The position numbers and the translations under genes were made by a program. The notes beneath the pieces were generated by a model, which was not told where the DNA came from, made no database searches, and saw nothing but the letters and a program-made list of their open reading frames with translations. 7,885 nt of DNA from Acidobacteriota bacterium. GTDB taxonomy: Bacteria; Acidobacteriota; Vicinamibacteria; Vicinamibacterales; UBA823. Below are positions 1 to 6,718 of the stretch, piece by piece. The DNA lies in the NCBI GenBank assembly GCA_003509065.1, contig DODG01000360.1:14465-22349 (forward strand). Direction: 5' to 3'. The first letter of the stretch is position 1. The number at the start of each line of letters is the position of its first letter.

Positions 1-822
1 GATAATCTCGCGCGCTGGATGGAGACTGACCTTGCTGGAATCGTTGTGCTTGGCACTAACGGTGAGTCGGCACAGGTCAACGATTACGAGGCAGACCAGC
101 TAATTGCGACTACCAGAACTGTGATGCCAGCAGGTCGTTTGGTAATTGCAGGCACTGGGCGAGAATCGACTCGTGCCACAGTTACAGCAACGCGTCGTGC
201 TGCGGACGCTGGTGCAGATGCTGTACTCGTCCGCACGCCGTCTTTTTTTAAGCGACTGATGACTGAGGAGGCTTTGATCAGGCACTATACGGTTGTTGCA
301 GACGCAGCGCCGATTCCAGTCCTACTCTATAATTTTTCGGCAGCCACTGGCGTCAACCTGTCACCAATCGCAGTTGGCAAGTTGTCGGAGCATCCCAATA
401 TAATCGGAATTAAAGAGTCTGGTGGAAGTATTGAGCAGGTTGGCGATCTAGTTGTTAAAGCGAGTCCAGGCTTCAGTGTTTTGGTGGGTTCTGCGCCGAC
501 GTTTTTTGCGAGTCTTTGTGTCGGTGCCATAGGAGGTATTCTGGCTCTTGCTGCCGTGCAACCTGCACTTTGCGTTAAATTGTTACAGTTAGTTCAAGAG
601 CACAAGTTAGGTCAAGCTCTTGTCGTGCAGCGGCAACTGACGCCACTAGCGAATCTTGTTACAACCGTTTATGGAGTTCCAGGGTTAAAGGCGGCCTTGG
701 ACCTTACTGGTTATTATGGAGGTCCTCCTCGGTACCCGTTACTACCGGTTCGTCCTGAAGGCATTGACCAGATACGAGAGGCTATCGCTTTGATTAGCGA
801 GGAGATTCACGTCGGATTGTGA
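1..822 (+). CDS. DapA-superfamily aldolase, 4-hydroxy-2-oxoglutarate aldolase-like (5' truncated)
   Basis: This is a class I (Schiff-base) aldolase of the DHDPS/NAL/HOGA TIM-barrel superfamily, expected to be a cytosolic tetramer. The frame is open from base 1, so the Met at 19 is internal; by alignment with E. coli DapA from memory about 25 residues are missing. Counting from that Met, the sequence shows the substrate loop GTNGES (12-17), the catalytic Tyr104 in YNF, the Schiff-base Lys132 in IIGIKESGG, and a C-terminal GVPGLK...GYYGGPPR segment typical of HOGA. Residues expected for true DHDPS are absent: the second Thr of GTTGE is Asn14, the triad Tyr107 equivalent is Phe76, and the Arg138 equivalent is Ala109 (SAATG instead of SRTG). 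TPSFF...ALIRHYTVVAD also resembles HOGA1. I therefore infer cleavage or formation of a 2-oxo acid such as 4-hydroxy-2-oxoglutarate, not lysine synthesis; the exact substrate is unproven. It stops in TGA, 9 bases before the HNH gene. Confidence 0.85.
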   Translation, partial: DNLARWMETDLAGIVVLGTNGESAQVNDYEADQLIATTRTVMPAGRLVIAGTGRESTRATVTATRRAADAGADAVLVRTPSFFKRLMTEEALIRHYTVVADAAPIPVLLYNFSAATGVNLSPIAVGKLSEHPNIIGIKESGGSIEQVGDLVVKASPGFSVLVGSAPTFFASLCVGAIGGILALAAVQPALCVKLLQLVQEHKLGQALVVQRQLTPLANLVTTVYGVPGLKAALDLTGYYGGPPRYPLLPVRPEGIDQIREAIALISEEIHVGL

Positions 823-831
823 TGTTTAGGT

Positions 832-1365
832 ATGGAACAAACCCTCCTACTTAATGCGACATACGAACCACTTAAGGTAGTGAACTGGCAGAAAGCCATC
901 ACGCTTTTATGTCAAGGTAAAGTTGAAGTTGTTTCAGTCTACGATCGTGAGATTCGTTCGGTTTCGTTTAGCATTAAACTGCCATCGGTTATTCGACTTC
1001 TTCGTTATATTAAGATTAAGCGGCGTTTCGACACGGTTCCGTTTTCCCGTGCGAATATCTACGCTCGGGATCAGCACGCCTGTCAGTATTGTGGGCAGAC
1101 ACCACCGTCGACTGACCTTACGTTTGATCACATTGTTCCTGTTGCGCAGGGTGGACGAAAGGATTGGGAGAATATTGTCACATGCTGCATTACTTGTAAT
1201 CGAAGTAAAGGCGGTAGGACGCCAGCTGAAGCTGGCATGCGACTGATTCGCACGCCTAAACGACCCACACGGACACCGGCTATTAGAATCTCGGTCGGTC
1301 TGCGTGAAACTCCAGAAAGCTGGCGCGATTATATTTACTGGAACATCGAATTAGACGATTCTTAA
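832..1365 (+). CDS. HNH endonuclease family protein
   Basis: This is a 177-residue stand-alone HNH protein of a family common in many bacterial phyla and without an established role that I know of. The N-terminal part (about 1-75) opens with LLLNATYEPLKVVNWQKA and is basic around 52-65. The HNH domain follows: a CQYC pair (Cys84, Cys87), the DHIVP core (Asp99-His100, where His is the expected general base), Asn114, then CITCN (Cys119, Cys122, Asn123) and Lys126. The four Cys form a likely structural zinc site around a beta-beta-alpha-metal nuclease fold. It should be a metal-dependent DNA nuclease in the cytosol; no partner methylase, toxin domain or phage gene is visible, so a restriction or homing role is not supported. 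ATG 832 is the first possible start after the aldolase stop, which is in the same frame; there is no well-spaced Shine-Dalgarno (AGG ends 1 base before ATG). Probably co-transcribed with the aldolase. Confidence 0.88.
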   Translation: MEQTLLLNATYEPLKVVNWQKAITLLCQGKVEVVSVYDREIRSVSFSIKLPSVIRLLRYIKIKRRFDTVPFSRANIYARDQHACQYCGQTPPSTDLTFDHIVPVAQGGRKDWENIVTCCITCNRSKGGRTPAEAGMRLIRTPKRPTRTPAIRISVGLRETPESWRDYIYWNIELDDS

Positions 1366-1436
1366 AGTTAAAGATCCTTGATTCGACCACTTGATCTGGA
1401 ATTACGGATCTACATTACTGAGATCTCTCTACTTGC

Positions 1437-2435
1437 ATGCCTCATAAGCTAACTAACATGACCGTTGTTCGTCCCCCTTGGGCAATCGAGGGGGGGCGTG
1501 TCACGATTGAAGGTGAAGGTTTTCTGGATAAAGCTGGAGAGTTACCGGAAATTAGGATCGGGGAAGTTTTCGCCAGAATTGTATTTGCATCGTCAAAACT
1601 TCTTAAAGTATTGGTGCCTTCAGGTGTGCCGACTGGCCGCGCGCCGATTACGATTGTTGGACAGCAATCAGCGACGGCTGAGATTAACATCGGTGTGCCG
1701 GTTGCCACAAGTTTACATCAAGTTGACAGTCCGGTTTTTGATCGTACTGGTAACTTGTACGTGACTTTTAGTGGGACCCGTGAGCACCAAGCGCCAGTTT
1801 CTATTTTTCGTGTCACACCAAATGGAAATCGCGAACCGTTCGTGTCTGTCATTGCCAATCCCACCTCAATGGTTTTCGATAGCTTCGATCAACTTTATGT
1901 GTCGAGTCGTTTTGAGGGGACTGTTTACCGTGTTTCACCAACGGGACAGGTCGAGACGGTTGCGACAGATCTGGGCGTTGCGACTGGATTGGCATTTGAT
2001 AATGATGGCACTTTGTTTGTTGGTGACCGTTCTGGCACAATTTTTCAGGTCGATCAGGCCGGCAAGAAGTCTGTCTTTGCTTCCCTGCCAGCTAGTGTTG
2101 CAGCATTTCACCTTACAGTGGGACCTAATGATCAGACCTTATATGTATCGGCTCCAACTCTTTCGTCGACTGATACCATCTATCGTATAAATAGACGAGG
2201 GGAAGTTCAGCCTCTAGATACTGTATTCGGTCGGCCTCAAGGATTAACGTTTGATAAAGAGGGGACACTTTACATCGTTGAAGCACTTGCTGGTGCTAGT
2301 GGTCTTTACCGTGTCACGGACCAGGGTAAGACAGAGCAGGTTTTGACGGCGCCGGCATTGGTTGGGGTAGCCATTAACCCTAGAGGTGGCCTCGTTGTAA
2401 CATCCAATGAAGTCGCGTATCACTTAAACGTTTAG
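1437..2435 (+). CDS. IPT/TIG domain plus NHL/SMP-30-like beta-propeller protein
   Basis: I cannot give a specific function. Residues about 11-88 form an Ig-like IPT/TIG domain (PPWAIEGGRVTIEGEGF start, then PEIRIGE and a VPSGVPTGRAPITI strand pair). From about 98 to the end comes a beta-propeller of roughly 40-residue units, each with an FD..G.LYV strand and a later YRV...G strand: 98-139, 141-179, 181-218, 223-264, 266-306, and a short final unit 307-332. Such NHL/SMP-30-type propellers usually bind ligands or proteins; the metal-binding Glu/Asn/Asp pattern of gluconolactonases is not evident, so lactonase activity is not claimed. There is no signal peptide or membrane segment, which is unusual since TIG domains are most often extracytoplasmic. 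The frame is closed by TGA at 1419, so ATG 1437 is the first ATG available; Met8 (1458) is a possible alternative. No Shine-Dalgarno stands out. It lies 71 bases after the HNH gene and 156 before uvrA. Confidence 0.75.
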   Translation: MPHKLTNMTVVRPPWAIEGGRVTIEGEGFLDKAGELPEIRIGEVFARIVFASSKLLKVLVPSGVPTGRAPITIVGQQSATAEINIGVPVATSLHQVDSPVFDRTGNLYVTFSGTREHQAPVSIFRVTPNGNREPFVSVIANPTSMVFDSFDQLYVSSRFEGTVYRVSPTGQVETVATDLGVATGLAFDNDGTLFVGDRSGTIFQVDQAGKKSVFASLPASVAAFHLTVGPNDQTLYVSAPTLSSTDTIYRINRRGEVQPLDTVFGRPQGLTFDKEGTLYIVEALAGASGLYRVTDQGKTEQVLTAPALVGVAINPRGGLVVTSNEVAYHLNV

Positions 2436-2541
2436 CTAGGGTGATTTGCACCAGAGGCCTAGGTAGTTGTCGTTAATTTGGTTGCGGCTGACTCTTCGTA
2501 TCTTGGCACATTGAACAGTTGAATAGAGTTTAGGAAGTTGG

Positions 2542-2550
2542 TGATAAAAT
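2542..2550 (+). promoter_or_regulatory. Candidate extended -10 promoter for uvrA
   Basis: TGATAAAAT fits the extended -10 form TGnTATAAT with one mismatch in the hexamer. The nearest -35-like box, TTGAAT at 2519-2524, is 20 bases upstream of the TAAAAT hexamer, which is too far for a standard sigma-70 promoter, but extended -10 promoters tolerate a poor -35. It would start transcription near 2557 and give a leader of about 35 bases to the uvrA ATG. This is a pattern match only. Confidence 0.35.
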
Positions 2551-2591
2551 ATTAAGGTTTAGCATTGATAAGAACAGCCTGACCGTGCGAT

Positions 2592-5462
2592 ATGTCCCAC
2601 AAAACAATCGCCGTACGCGGTGCACGCGTTAACAATCTCAAGAATATTGACGTTGACATCCCACGGGATCAGTTCGTTGTCATTACTGGACTTTCTGGTT
2701 CAGGGAAATCGTCACTAGCATTTGACACCGTGTATGCTGAAGGACAACGCAGGTATGTTGAATCATTGTCGGCTTACGCTCGTCAGTTTCTTGAACAGAT
2801 GGAGAAACCCGACGTTGATGCAATAGACGGCCTATCACCCTCCATTTCAATTGAGCAGAAGACAACGGGGTCTAACCCGAGGTCAACTGTTGGTACGGTT
2901 ACTGAGGTATACGACTACATTCGATTACTCTTCGCTAGTATTGGCGTGCCGCACTGTGCGCAGTGCGGGCGAGAGATTGCCTCCCAATCGGTGGAACAAA
3001 TCATCGACTTGGTGAAAGTTGATCCAACTGGTGAGCGCGTCAACATTCTTGCACCGATTGTCAGAGGCCGGAAGGGTGAATTCAAGAAAGATCTGGCTGA
3101 TCTGCGAGGTAAAGGGTTTACTCGAGTGCGCGTTGATGGTGAGTTGCGGACACTTGAAAGTGACCTAAAAATTGACCGTCGTCGGAAACATACCATCGAA
3201 GTAGTTGTAGATCGGCTAATTGTAAAGCCCGGTATGGAGCGGCGACTCAGTGAATCGATCCAAGTAGCTCTGAAACTAGCTGATGATACTGTCATCATTA
3301 ATAGTTATGAAGGTGGAGACCGCTTATTTTCAAGAGTGCTAGCCTGCGCACATTGTGGCATCAGTATGCCTGAGATGACCCCTCGCGCGTTTTCATTTAA
3401 TTCTCCACATGGCGCTTGCACAAAGTGTCAAGGTCTTGGTGCTGTAAAGGATTTCGATCCTGCGCGGATTGTTCCTGACTCGTCACGTTCACTACTTGAT
3501 GGCGCAATCGAGCCTTGGGTGCAGGGAGACAAGAAACTGATTCGCGAAGCTCTGTTTCGTCTCAAACGTAAGTTCAAAGTGCCTCTCGATAAACCGTTTC
3601 GCGTCTTACCTAAAAAGATGAAGGAATTACTATTGTACGGTCGTCCAGAGGTTTCACGAAAGTTTGATAGCAACGAAAGAAAACCTCGGCGAAGCAACGT
3701 TTCGCGCAAACGCGAGTCTTTGAGTGATGGGTTCGAAGGCATTGTGCCAAATATGCGGAAGCGTTACGAGGAAGGAGGCCTTTCCGATCAAACAAAACTC
3801 GAACCGTACCGCGCTCTTCTCAAATGCGATTCGTGTAAAGGTGAGCGATTGAAACCTCACAGTCGAGGGGTGACTGTTAAGGGCCGCACGATTTCTGAGT
3901 ATGTGCGTTTGGTAATATATGACGCCATCAGTATTTTTTCAAACTTGGAATTAACTGATCGTGAACACTTAGTTAGTGGTCGTATTATTCGTGAAATTCT
4001 CGAAAGATTACGATTTCTTGATGATGTTGGAGTTGGCTACCTTGCGCTCGATCGAAGTGCTGCAACCCTCTCAGGGGGAGAAGGTCAACGCATAAGACTG
4101 GCGACTCAGATCGGCGCGAAGCTTGTTGGTGTGTTGTACGTGCTTGACGAACCCTCGATTGGTCTCCATCAGCGCGATAATCGCCTTTTACTTGAGACTC
4201 TTGCCAGTCTACGAGATCTAGGGAATACCGTGATTGTTGTCGAGCATGACGAAGAAACAATCCGCTCGGCAGATTACGTAATCGATCTTGGATTGGGTGC
4301 CGGTGAACATGGTGGCCGAGTGATTTTTCAAGGTGGAGTTGAGGCATTACTAAATCACAAAAGTGATTCCCTAACGGGTCAGTATCTTCGTGGCGAACGA
4401 AGCATTCCGTGTCCATCTAAACGAAGGCACGCGGTCCGTGGCGCGCTGTGTGTGCGTGGTGCCAGAGCCAATAATCTCAAGAATATCGATGTCCGCATTC
4501 CCGTGGGTGTTTTTTCTGCCATTACTGGAGTCAGCGGCTCTGGTAAGTCGACCCTTGTTAATGACATTGTCTATCGTTCGTTGGCCAAGACTTTGTACAA
4601 GGCCTCTGACAAACCTGGAGAGCATGACGGCATCGATAATACTGAGTTCATCGATAAAATCATCCAGATTGACCAATCGCCGATTGGTCGAACGCCACGA
4701 TCAAATCCTGCAACCTACACGGGACTGTTCACGTTTGTTCGCGAGTTGTTTGCAATGATACCTGAAGCGAAAGCTCGAGGTTTTCGCCCAGGTAGATTTT
4801 CGTTCAACGTCAAGGGTGGACGCTGTGAAACATGTCAAGGTGGCGGAGTGATTGCGATCGAAATGCAGTTTCTGCCTAATGTCTATGTAACGTGTGAATC
4901 ATGTAAAGGTCGTCGGTACAATCGTGAGACTTTAGAGATTAAATATCGAGGTAAATCCGTAGCCGACGTTCTAGAGCTTGCTGTCGATCAGGCTCTTCCA
5001 TTCCTTGAAAATTTTCCACCCATCGAAGTGAAACTTCGAACGTTGCAAGATGTAGGTCTTGGTTACATCAAGCTTGGCCAGTCGGCGACTACTTTGAGCG
5101 GAGGAGAAGCACAGCGAGTGAAGCTCGCCAAGGAACTCGCACGTCGTGGAACGGGACGGAGTTTATACATCCTGGATGAACCAACGACTGGACTCCATTT
5201 TGAAGACACACGGAAGCTGTTAGACGTGCTTAATAAACTTGTAGATCAAGGCAATACGGTAATCGTCATTGAGCATAATCTTGACGTCATTAAATGCGCT
5301 GATCATGTTATTGATCTTGGTCCAGAAGGTGGTGAAGAGGGAGGGCAGATTGTAGCCGAAGGGCCTCCAGAGGTTATTTGTAAAAACCCAAAATCTTTTA
5401 CGGGGGCGAGTTTGTCGAGGATTCTCTATGCTGGTCAAAATTCAGCAGTTAAAGTCGTTTAA
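2592..5462 (+). CDS. uvrA: Excinuclease ABC subunit A (UvrA)
   Basis: UvrA is the damage-sensing ATPase of nucleotide excision repair; as a dimer it finds bulky lesions and loads UvrB. The 956-residue protein is complete (E. coli UvrA is 940). The first ATPase has Walker A GLSGSGKS (33-40, Lys39), signature LSGGEGQR (493-500) and Walker B YVLDEPS with Glu520. The second has GVSGSGKS (646-653, Lys652), LSGGEAQR (835-842) and YILDEPTTG with Glu863. Zinc modules are intact: Cys252/255 with Cys276/279, and Cys745/748 with Cys768/771 in the C-terminal DNA-binding module; further CxxC pairs lie at 122/125 and 412/415. Family signatures such as SPIGRTPRSNPATYTG (696-711) are preserved. Oddities are Gly for the usual Ala in the first signature and a very basic stretch at 356-375. 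TGA at 2580 closes the frame upstream, and the N-terminus matches the family, so ATG 2592 is secure although it has no visible Shine-Dalgarno. No clear SOS/LexA box was found. Confidence 0.98.
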   Translation: MSHKTIAVRGARVNNLKNIDVDIPRDQFVVITGLSGSGKSSLAFDTVYAEGQRRYVESLSAYARQFLEQMEKPDVDAIDGLSPSISIEQKTTGSNPRSTVGTVTEVYDYIRLLFASIGVPHCAQCGREIASQSVEQIIDLVKVDPTGERVNILAPIVRGRKGEFKKDLADLRGKGFTRVRVDGELRTLESDLKIDRRRKHTIEVVVDRLIVKPGMERRLSESIQVALKLADDTVIINSYEGGDRLFSRVLACAHCGISMPEMTPRAFSFNSPHGACTKCQGLGAVKDFDPARIVPDSSRSLLDGAIEPWVQGDKKLIREALFRLKRKFKVPLDKPFRVLPKKMKELLLYGRPEVSRKFDSNERKPRRSNVSRKRESLSDGFEGIVPNMRKRYEEGGLSDQTKLEPYRALLKCDSCKGERLKPHSRGVTVKGRTISEYVRLVIYDAISIFSNLELTDREHLVSGRIIREILERLRFLDDVGVGYLALDRSAATLSGGEGQRIRLATQIGAKLVGVLYVLDEPSIGLHQRDNRLLLETLASLRDLGNTVIVVEHDEETIRSADYVIDLGLGAGEHGGRVIFQGGVEALLNHKSDSLTGQYLRGERSIPCPSKRRHAVRGALCVRGARANNLKNIDVRIPVGVFSAITGVSGSGKSTLVNDIVYRSLAKTLYKASDKPGEHDGIDNTEFIDKIIQIDQSPIGRTPRSNPATYTGLFTFVRELFAMIPEAKARGFRPGRFSFNVKGGRCETCQGGGVIAIEMQFLPNVYVTCESCKGRRYNRETLEIKYRGKSVADVLELAVDQALPFLENFPPIEVKLRTLQDVGLGYIKLGQSATTLSGGEAQRVKLAKELARRGTGRSLYILDEPTTGLHFEDTRKLLDVLNKLVDQGNTVIVIEHNLDVIKCADHVIDLGPEGGEEGGQIVAEGPPEVICKNPKSFTGASLSRILYAGQNSAVKVV

Positions 5463-5516
5463 TGTGTGATTAGCGCTCAAAAAATAGCCAACTGTGCTCT
5501 AACTTGGTCCCCGATC

Positions 5517-5545
5517 TTGACCGATAATTCTAAAAGAATCACAAT
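5517..5545 (+). promoter_or_regulatory. Weak candidate promoter upstream of lpxC
   Basis: TTGACC (5517-5522, 5 of 6 to TTGACA) is followed after 17 bases by CACAAT (5540-5545, 4 of 6 to TATAAT). The spacer contains the short perfect inverted repeat ATTCT-AAA-AGAAT (5527-5539). An alternative -10, TATAGT at 5572-5577, has no -35 at proper distance and would leave a leader of only about 10 bases. Either way lpxC may be transcribed separately from uvrA, from which it is separated by 131 bases. Low confidence. Confidence 0.25.
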
Positions 5546-5593
5546 ACATAGCAGTAGATTGGTAAAAGCAATATAGTGATTAGCTGGGAATAT

Positions 5594-6523
5594 ATGAACG
5601 CACAACGAACTTTACGACGAGCTGTTTCTTGCGCCGGCATTGGCCTGCACTCCGGTAATAAGGTTACGTTGTCACTCAAACCGGCCCCAGCCGATTACGG
5701 TATTCGTTTTCAGCGTCTCGATCTTGGTGGCCTAGAAATACCTGCCACTGTTGATAATTTATCGAGCATCCGTTATGAGAGAGGTTATGCGACGGGTCTC
5801 TCGCGTGATGCCGCTTCAGTCGACACTGTCGAACACCTGCTTGCTGCTCTGGTGAGTCTTGGTGTTGATAACGTCGTGGTTGAGTTGAACTCTCCAGAGG
5901 TCCCGATCATGGATGGCAGCGCTTCGCCGTTCGTCTATTTGATTCAGGAAGCTGGAATAAAACAACTCGGCATGCCAAGACATTACCTAAGGGTTTTGCG
6001 AGCGATCTCCTTGGACCAGGGAGACAAGCGGATCGCTTTGTACCCTGCCGAGCAGTTTAAGGTGACCTACAGCATCAGTTTCGATCATCCGTTATTACGT
6101 CATCAGTCTCGGACGATCCTATTAGATGAAACAGCCTTCATCGATCAAATTGCACCAGCACGCACCTTCGGCTTTCTGAAGGAAGTCGAGATGCTGCGAC
6201 GTAAAGGACTGGCCCTCGGAGGATCACTTGATAATGCTGTTGTCCTTGGTGAAACAGGTGTCTTGAACAGCGTGCTTCGCTATGAGGATGAGTTTGTTCG
6301 GCATAAAATTCTTGACGTGGTTGGCGACCTCGTGTTGCTTGGCTATCCTATTATCGGACATGTGGTGGCACATCGTGGTGGACACAAACTCCATACAGAT
6401 TTCGCTGCGAAAGTCCTTGAAGATGTTAACTCTTGGCAAATCGATGAAGCCCCAGCGGACCAAACACGTATTGCGGATCCTATGGCACTTCCTGCCAAGC
6501 GACCTGTTCAAATTACCAGTTAA
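5594..6523 (+). CDS. lpxC: UDP-3-O-acyl-N-acetylglucosamine deacetylase (LpxC)
   Basis: LpxC is the zinc-dependent deacetylase that commits UDP-3-O-acyl-GlcNAc to lipid A synthesis in the cytosol of Gram-negatives. The 309-residue product matches the usual length of about 300 and has no FabZ fusion. It opens with QRTLRRAVSCAGIGLHSG, the family N-terminus. The catalytic Glu80 and zinc ligand His81 lie in TVEHLLAAL, the other zinc ligands are His237 and Asp241 in FVRHKILDVVGD, and the catalytic-site His264 sits in RGGHKLH. Domain 2 begins around residue 129, and IAPARTFGFLKEVEMLR (186-202) is also typical. The frame extends upstream to a GTG at 5576, but the six extra residues fit nothing in the family; ATG 5594 is chosen, with only a weak GGGA (5586-5589) just upstream. 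Neighbours (uvrA, lysA) are unrelated in pathway, and lpxA, lpxD and fabZ are not in the window. Start choice is good; function is nearly certain. Confidence 0.97.
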   Translation: MNAQRTLRRAVSCAGIGLHSGNKVTLSLKPAPADYGIRFQRLDLGGLEIPATVDNLSSIRYERGYATGLSRDAASVDTVEHLLAALVSLGVDNVVVELNSPEVPIMDGSASPFVYLIQEAGIKQLGMPRHYLRVLRAISLDQGDKRIALYPAEQFKVTYSISFDHPLLRHQSRTILLDETAFIDQIAPARTFGFLKEVEMLRRKGLALGGSLDNAVVLGETGVLNSVLRYEDEFVRHKILDVVGDLVLLGYPIIGHVVAHRGGHKLHTDFAAKVLEDVNSWQIDEAPADQTRIADPMALPAKRPVQITS

Positions 6524-6583
6524 CCGTTGTCCACTTTCTTCGCAGGATACGATTTATTGAATAGTCAACCTGCGGTTCTCGAA

Positions 6584-6607
6584 TCAATTGATCTCCTCTT
6601 TGGCCAA
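6584..6607. repeat. Two 8-base palindromes in the lpxC-lysA gap
   Basis: The 195-base gap between lpxC and lysA holds two perfect 8-base palindromes, TCAATTGA (6584-6591) and TTGGCCAA (6600-6607), whose centres are 16 bases apart. They could be operator half-sites, but their sequences differ and nothing links them to a known regulator. The rest of the gap shows no terminator, no RNA gene and no recognisable riboswitch. Confidence 0.3.
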
Positions 6608-6718
6608 TTTCAACCTTAGATCCTAGTAATCTTGGGGTTGTGCGGCGAAGCGCTAGTTTGTCAGCCGTGATCGACTGTTCCAGATGGTAGGCATTTTCAT
6701 AACATACAACTGTTGATT

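Noticed and set aside
1373..1425. Four GATC sites within 53 bases in the HNH-TIG gap.
   Set aside because: GATC is frequent throughout this window, and no dam, seqA or origin feature is present, so the cluster is not convincing.
2436..2462. CTAGG...CCTAG with an inner GGTG/CACC pairing just after the TIG/propeller gene, a possible terminator.
   Set aside because: The stems are short, the pairing is interrupted and asymmetric, and no T-tract follows; it does not fit a Rho-independent terminator.
2503..2519. TTGGCAC resembles a sigma-54 -24 box before uvrA.
   Set aside because: There is no TTGC -12 element at the required distance.
3985..4416. Long open frames on the - strand opposite uvrA, including one of 143 codons.
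   Set aside because: They lie wholly inside the well-conserved uvrA gene, resemble no family I know, and are shadow frames.
5576..5593. GTG start that would lengthen LpxC by six residues.
   Set aside because: The extra residues have no family counterpart, and ATG 5594 gives the standard N-terminus.
6574..6586. GGTTCTCGAATC resembles a tRNA T-loop.
   Set aside because: It has extra bases relative to GGTTCRANTCC, and no acceptor, D or anticodon arms are nearby.
6684..6716. Ten-codon ORF (MVGIFITYNC) ending 2 bases before the lysA ATG, a possible leader peptide.
   Set aside because: It has no lysine codons, no Shine-Dalgarno and no attenuator-type hairpin; an ORF this short is expected by chance.
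6524..6718. Possible lysine riboswitch before lysA.
   Set aside because: I could not find the conserved core segments of the lysine (L-box) aptamer or a terminator hairpin.
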